DNA of 64,000 bases, taken from NCBI GenBank assembly GCA_025993795.1, contig JAMQHL010000017.1:33423-97422 (forward strand), written 5' to 3'. This stretch comes from Planctomycetota bacterium. Its GTDB lineage: Bacteria > Planctomycetota > UBA8742 > UBA2392. The position numbers and the translations under genes are program-made. The notes beneath the pieces are model-generated. The model made no database searches, was not told the DNA's origin, and saw only the letters and a list, made by a program, of their open reading frames with translations. This document shows, one piece after another, positions 60,901 to 64,000 of this stretch (the first letter of the stretch is position 1; each line of letters opens with the position of its first letter).

Positions 60901-63033
60901 ATGGCCGACAACGCGCAGGGAACCGAGAAGCTGGCCGCTTTGCGCGAAGCCCTGCGCCGCGCCGACACCGTGCTTGCATTTGCCCGCAAAGTGCTCACTG
61001 ATGGTGGCGACGTCCCGTCAGGCTTGCTGGAAGACTTTGATGAAGCGCGCAGGGAGATCGAGAAGGACTTCGTCTTCTGCTACAGCGCACTCGACCACGA
61101 GGCCCAGAAGAGCTTTCGCAACTTCCTTCAGGTCACCAAGGGCATCAACAAGAAAAAGCTTGAGAAGAACCTGCCCAAGCTATCGCGCCGCACTCGCAGC
61201 CTGCTCAACCGCATCGTGATTTCCGAGGGTGCAAGCCCTTCCGCCTCGGGTGACGTCGCCATTGTGCGCTTTAACGACCACGACCCGCCGCACACCCCGG
61301 CTGCTGCCGCGCCGCCATCTCAGGCCGCACCTGCCGCGAGGTCAACCTCAACCCGTCGCAGCTCGCGCCGTGTGGTTGTCGCGGTGGTGCTGATCTCGGT
61401 GCTCGGCATGGTGGCCATTCTGGCGGCGTGGATGGCAGGTGCGTTTTCAGCGACGGCCCTCGACAGCAACACACCGGACATTGCGGCGAACGCCTTGCGT
61501 TCCAACTCTCCGGCAGGCAACACTGGGCCGGATGTTCCGGTCGATCCCGACGCGCCCTTTGACGAAGTTGCCGCCGGCTACACCCACACGCCGACGGTGA
61601 TCGTGCCGCTCTCCGGCGCGAACCCCCTGGACGTCGCGCCGGGGGCCATGGTTCTGGACCAGCTGCCGGCACTGTTGCTCGGACTCGAAGAACTGGTGCA
61701 CCAGATTGAGCCCGAACGTCTCAGCCGCAAGCCTTCCGACACGCGCGCCGAATGGGCCGCCTTTGCCCAAGGCGTTGTTGTCGCCGAGGCGACGTGGCGA
61801 GTCGAGCACAAGCCGCTGCTTGACGCCTTTGTCGCTCACCTGCGCACCGAACTGCACCTGGCGCGCTATCCAGCAGACAGCAGCGCCAACGTGCTGCCAA
61901 GCGATGTGCTGTACTCGGCGGGTGCATCGCAGTTGCCGCTGATTGTGACTGTGCAGGTGCTGGCACAGGGCTGCAGCTACGCCACACTACCGCTTGCGCC
62001 AAATGGCCCCTCGCGGCCCGAGTTGGCGCTGCGCCTGCGCGACAAGATCAGTACCTGGAACGGCGAAGCCCTGGGCCTGCGTACCGGAAACCACCCGGTG
62101 CTGAAACCGCAGGAAGCGCTGCTGGAACTGTCGCTGATGCTGCGCGCTACCATGAAAACGGAGCGCGGCCGCCTGCTGGCCGACGCAATGATCCTGCACC
62201 TGGCGCCGCTCTTCACAGCCGAGATGGCGCGGGGTGCGTTGGCAGATATGGACCATGTCTGGCTCAACGCCCCGGGCGCAAACGCGGATGACCGTGACAA
62301 ACTCACGCATCGCCTCAGCAAGGCATTGCAGCCGGCTGTATGTCGCGTCTTGACTGCGGAAAACCAGACCGGAACGGTCAACGACGCCTTGAAGCTGTAT
62401 CGCATCGCCAACGCCGCGGGCGACAGCGTGCACGCCCGGGCCGCAATGCTACTGCTGGGCAAGCGGGCCGAGAAAGGGGCGATGCTGGATGGCCAGCCGC
62501 TGGCGTATGCCGTCGCTGAACTGCTTACGCAGATGAACCGCCCCGATGAAGCCGAGCAGTGGTACCGCCGCGCCCACGACGAGCATCCTGACGACCCGCG
62601 AGCGGCGTTGCGCCTTGCCGACCGCACCAAGGGTGAGGCGCGGTTTGCATTGCTGCGCGAAGCCTATGCGCGCGGCGAGCGCTCGGCGGCGTTCATGCGT
62701 CAACTGGCGCGCGCTGCCGCACAGGAAGGCGAGGGCCTGCTGACGCTGGCGGTGCTGGATGAACTATGCGCCGGCAAAGAGTTTGACGCGCTGGACCTGG
62801 AAAACGCCGCCCTGCAATGCATCGCGCTGGAACGTACGGATTGGGCGCTGGAGCGTCTGGCCCGGCATGCCGACCTGGTGGGCAGTGACGGGCGGCTGCA
62901 ACGCCTGGACCTGATCTGCGAACTATCGGTCAACGGGTTGAGCCCCCGGGCCAAGGAACTGGCGGCGGCGTGGCGTACGCGCGGCCAGAAAGACCCTCAG
63001 GTGGAAAGCCTGCTGCAAAGGTTCGGGGGTTAG
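60901..63033 (+). CDS. Membrane protein with TPR-like periplasmic region
   Basis: A 710-aa protein with GCGGAGAAG before ATG. The N-terminal 155 residues are helical and basic (LEKNLPKLSRRTRSLLNRIV), with an Ala/Pro/Ser linker. One membrane helix lies at about 158-180 (VVVAVVLISVLGMVAILAAW). The large C-terminal part is helical with TPR-like units, for example AVAELLTQMNRPDEAEQWYR and HPDDPRAALRLADRTKG. A zinc-free cytoplasmic N-terminus with a periplasmic TPR suggests signalling or scaffolding. The neighbouring ECF sigma factor makes an anti-sigma role tempting, but no anti-sigma motif is visible. Confidence 0.7.
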   Translation: MADNAQGTEKLAALREALRRADTVLAFARKVLTDGGDVPSGLLEDFDEARREIEKDFVFCYSALDHEAQKSFRNFLQVTKGINKKKLEKNLPKLSRRTRSLLNRIVISEGASPSASGDVAIVRFNDHDPPHTPAAAAPPSQAAPAARSTSTRRSSRRVVVAVVLISVLGMVAILAAWMAGAFSATALDSNTPDIAANALRSNSPAGNTGPDVPVDPDAPFDEVAAGYTHTPTVIVPLSGANPLDVAPGAMVLDQLPALLLGLEELVHQIEPERLSRKPSDTRAEWAAFAQGVVVAEATWRVEHKPLLDAFVAHLRTELHLARYPADSSANVLPSDVLYSAGASQLPLIVTVQVLAQGCSYATLPLAPNGPSRPELALRLRDKISTWNGEALGLRTGNHPVLKPQEALLELSLMLRATMKTERGRLLADAMILHLAPLFTAEMARGALADMDHVWLNAPGANADDRDKLTHRLSKALQPAVCRVLTAENQTGTVNDALKLYRIANAAGDSVHARAAMLLLGKRAEKGAMLDGQPLAYAVAELLTQMNRPDEAEQWYRRAHDEHPDDPRAALRLADRTKGEARFALLREAYARGERSAAFMRQLARAAAQEGEGLLTLAVLDELCAGKEFDALDLENAALQCIALERTDWALERLARHADLVGSDGRLQRLDLICELSVNGLSPRAKELAAAWRTRGQKDPQVESLLQRFGG

Positions 63034-63081
63034 GGTCCGGCTCCTTTCCGGAGCGCAGCGCAGGAAAAGTTGTCTGGACCC
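63033..63081. repeat. Nested inverted repeat before the ECF sigma gene
   Basis: GGGTCC (63033-63038) pairs with GGACCC (63076-63081). Inside, GCTCC-TTTCC-GGAGC (63040-63054) forms a second hairpin. The style (GGCTCCTTTCC, AAAAGTTGTCTGGACCCC) is that of REP-type dispersed sequences. It may also serve as the terminator of the TPR gene. Confidence 0.45.
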
Positions 63082-63102
63082 CTCAGCGATTGACGATGCA
63101 AC

Positions 63103-63711
63103 ATGCCACCCATGCCCCAGAAACCTGGCAAAATCATCGACCCCGACAGCGAGCTGCTGAAGCGCGTTGCAAAGGGCGACGACGAAGCCTTTCGCCTGCT
63201 GTTCGAGCGGCACCACCGGCTCGCGTACTCGGTGATCTACCGCCACATCGGCGTACAAAGCGCCGCCGAAGACTTGGTGCAGGAAGCGTTCTTGCGCGTG
63301 TACCGCAACGCCGCCAAGTGGGAGCCAAGCGCCAAGTTCAGCACCTGGCTTTACACGGTAGTGAGCAACTTGTGCCTGAACTACAAGCGTGACAGGGCCC
63401 GCGACAAGCTGCGGCTGGTAAGCGGCACGGGCGACGACGACGGCGGCAACCCGCTGGAGCAGCTTGCCGCAGCATCCGAACCTGACCTGGATGCCATGGA
63501 CGCGCAGGAGCGCACGCGCATCATCCAGGCCGCAATCGCCGAACTGCCCGACAACCAAAGAATGGCGCTGATCCTCAGCCGCTACGAAGACAAGAGCTAC
63601 GAAGAAGTAGCGACGATCATGGAAACCACAGTGGCCGCAGTAAAAAGCCTGACCTCCCGCGCCCGCGAGACCCTGCGCGAGAAGCTGGCAAAGCTGCTAG
63701 AACCAGAGTAA
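63103..63711 (+). CDS. ECF-type RNA polymerase sigma factor
   Basis: A 202-aa protein. Region 2 (about 20-92): DDEAFRLLFERHHRLAYSVI, AAEDLVQEAFLRVYRNAAKW, FSTWLYTVVSNLCLNYKRD. Region 4 (135-195): AIAELPDNQRMALILSRYED, SYEEVATIMETTVAAVKSLT, SRARETLREKLAKLL. Spacing is normal for an ECF factor of the RpoE-like group. ATG 63112 is an alternative start. No anti-sigma gene follows within the window. Targets cannot be told from here. Confidence 0.92.
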   Translation: MPPMPQKPGKIIDPDSELLKRVAKGDDEAFRLLFERHHRLAYSVIYRHIGVQSAAEDLVQEAFLRVYRNAAKWEPSAKFSTWLYTVVSNLCLNYKRDRARDKLRLVSGTGDDDGGNPLEQLAAASEPDLDAMDAQERTRIIQAAIAELPDNQRMALILSRYEDKSYEEVATIMETTVAAVKSLTSRARETLREKLAKLLEPE

Positions 63712-64000
63712 CACCGCCGCAACCGGCCGCCGACACGCACACCCAGATCGAGCGCCCAAAACACAACCCACCAAGGCAATTCAAACCCCAGGCCAACGGC
63801 AATCGGTCTTTGGGGTCCATTGCCGAAGAGAGCTGCGCTAAACCGGCCGTTCCCATAGGAAACAGCTAAGGAACCAACTTTTTCTGGACCTCGCCAGAGT
63901 GGGCGCTAACCCGGATGTTGCATCGGGGGTTGTGGATAATCGGGGTTGGGGTTTGTTGGCGTGATTTGCGTGTGATTCCGGCTTGGGGCGCACTGGCGGG
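63712..64000. other. Right edge, no gene supported
   Basis: The 289 bases after the sigma-factor gene hold no convincing gene. AACTTTTTCTGGACC at 63876-63890 recalls AAAAGTTGTCTGGACCCC at 63065-63082, so a REP-type sequence may be present in both places. Confidence 0.4.

Noticed and set aside
63870..63890. GGAACC with a following AACTTTTT as an ECF-type -35 element
   Set aside because: No matching -10 at the expected spacing, and the context resembles a REP-type sequence.
1..64000. CRISPR array, tRNA or rRNA genes
   Set aside because: No regularly spaced repeats and no tRNA- or rRNA-like stretch noticed on reading; a short tRNA could be missed without a covariance search.

Overview
The window is a GC-rich (roughly 60 percent or more by eye) stretch of a bacterial chromosome from a double-membraned organism. 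There are two beta-barrel proteins ending in Phe, several lipoproteins with lipoboxes, a KdsD-type arabinose-5-phosphate isomerase for Kdo/LPS, and many large exported PA14, TPR and PQQ-propeller proteins. Together with a bacterial XPB helicase, a prenyltransferase-toroid exported protein and an NtrC-type regulator, this suggests a Planctomycetota-like or related environmental lineage. That assignment is inference; no rRNA or tRNA was found.

Layout. 1-7059: a paralogous pair (the first truncated by the window edge) of exported alpha/beta-hydrolase-type proteins, a zinc-ribbon membrane protein, a secreted CocE/NonD-type hydrolase and a PA14/IPT surface protein. 7136-10736: a dispersed-type repeat, a dynamin-like GTPase and a porin. 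10761-14748: core genes frr, pyrH, citrate synthase and dxr. 14755-19917: a tightly overlapping four-gene XPB operon (XPB helicase, a 65-aa protein, a helicase-associated protein, a TPR lipoprotein). 19918-25006: a sigma-54-type control region, an outer-membrane protein, a sensor kinase, an NtrC-family regulator and a coiled-coil protein.

25007-30080 is the accessory region: REP-like tandem repeats, an XRE regulator, a PLD nuclease-like protein with a PUA/EVE-like tail divergent from an SF2 helicase, a decayed gene tail, a two-frame small ORF region and an IS21-like end remnant. It looks like a candidate defence locus. 30122-33879: a toroid protein, prfB with the classical programmed +1 frameshift, a small membrane protein and a short gene on the minus strand. 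33921-43403: three family-5 solute-binding proteins and two Dpp/Opp-type permeases with large extra periplasmic segments, no ATPase, then bioD.

43400-58583 is a long minus-strand run: a nucleotidyl cyclase with an SRPBCC-like N-terminus, kdsD, a 1497-aa PQQ-TPR-PQQ protein, a VanZ-like protein, a PBP4-type peptidase, a GNAT-like protein, a 1075-aa IPT lipoprotein and two small lipoproteins. 58656-63711 (plus strand): a methyltransferase, purC, purE, a TPR membrane protein and an ECF sigma factor.

The most interesting items are the accessory PLD/helicase locus, the XPB operon with a free-standing copy of a helicase-associated domain, the peptide transporter with coiled-coil insertions, and the sigma-54 control region with paired dyads and a strongly structured leader.
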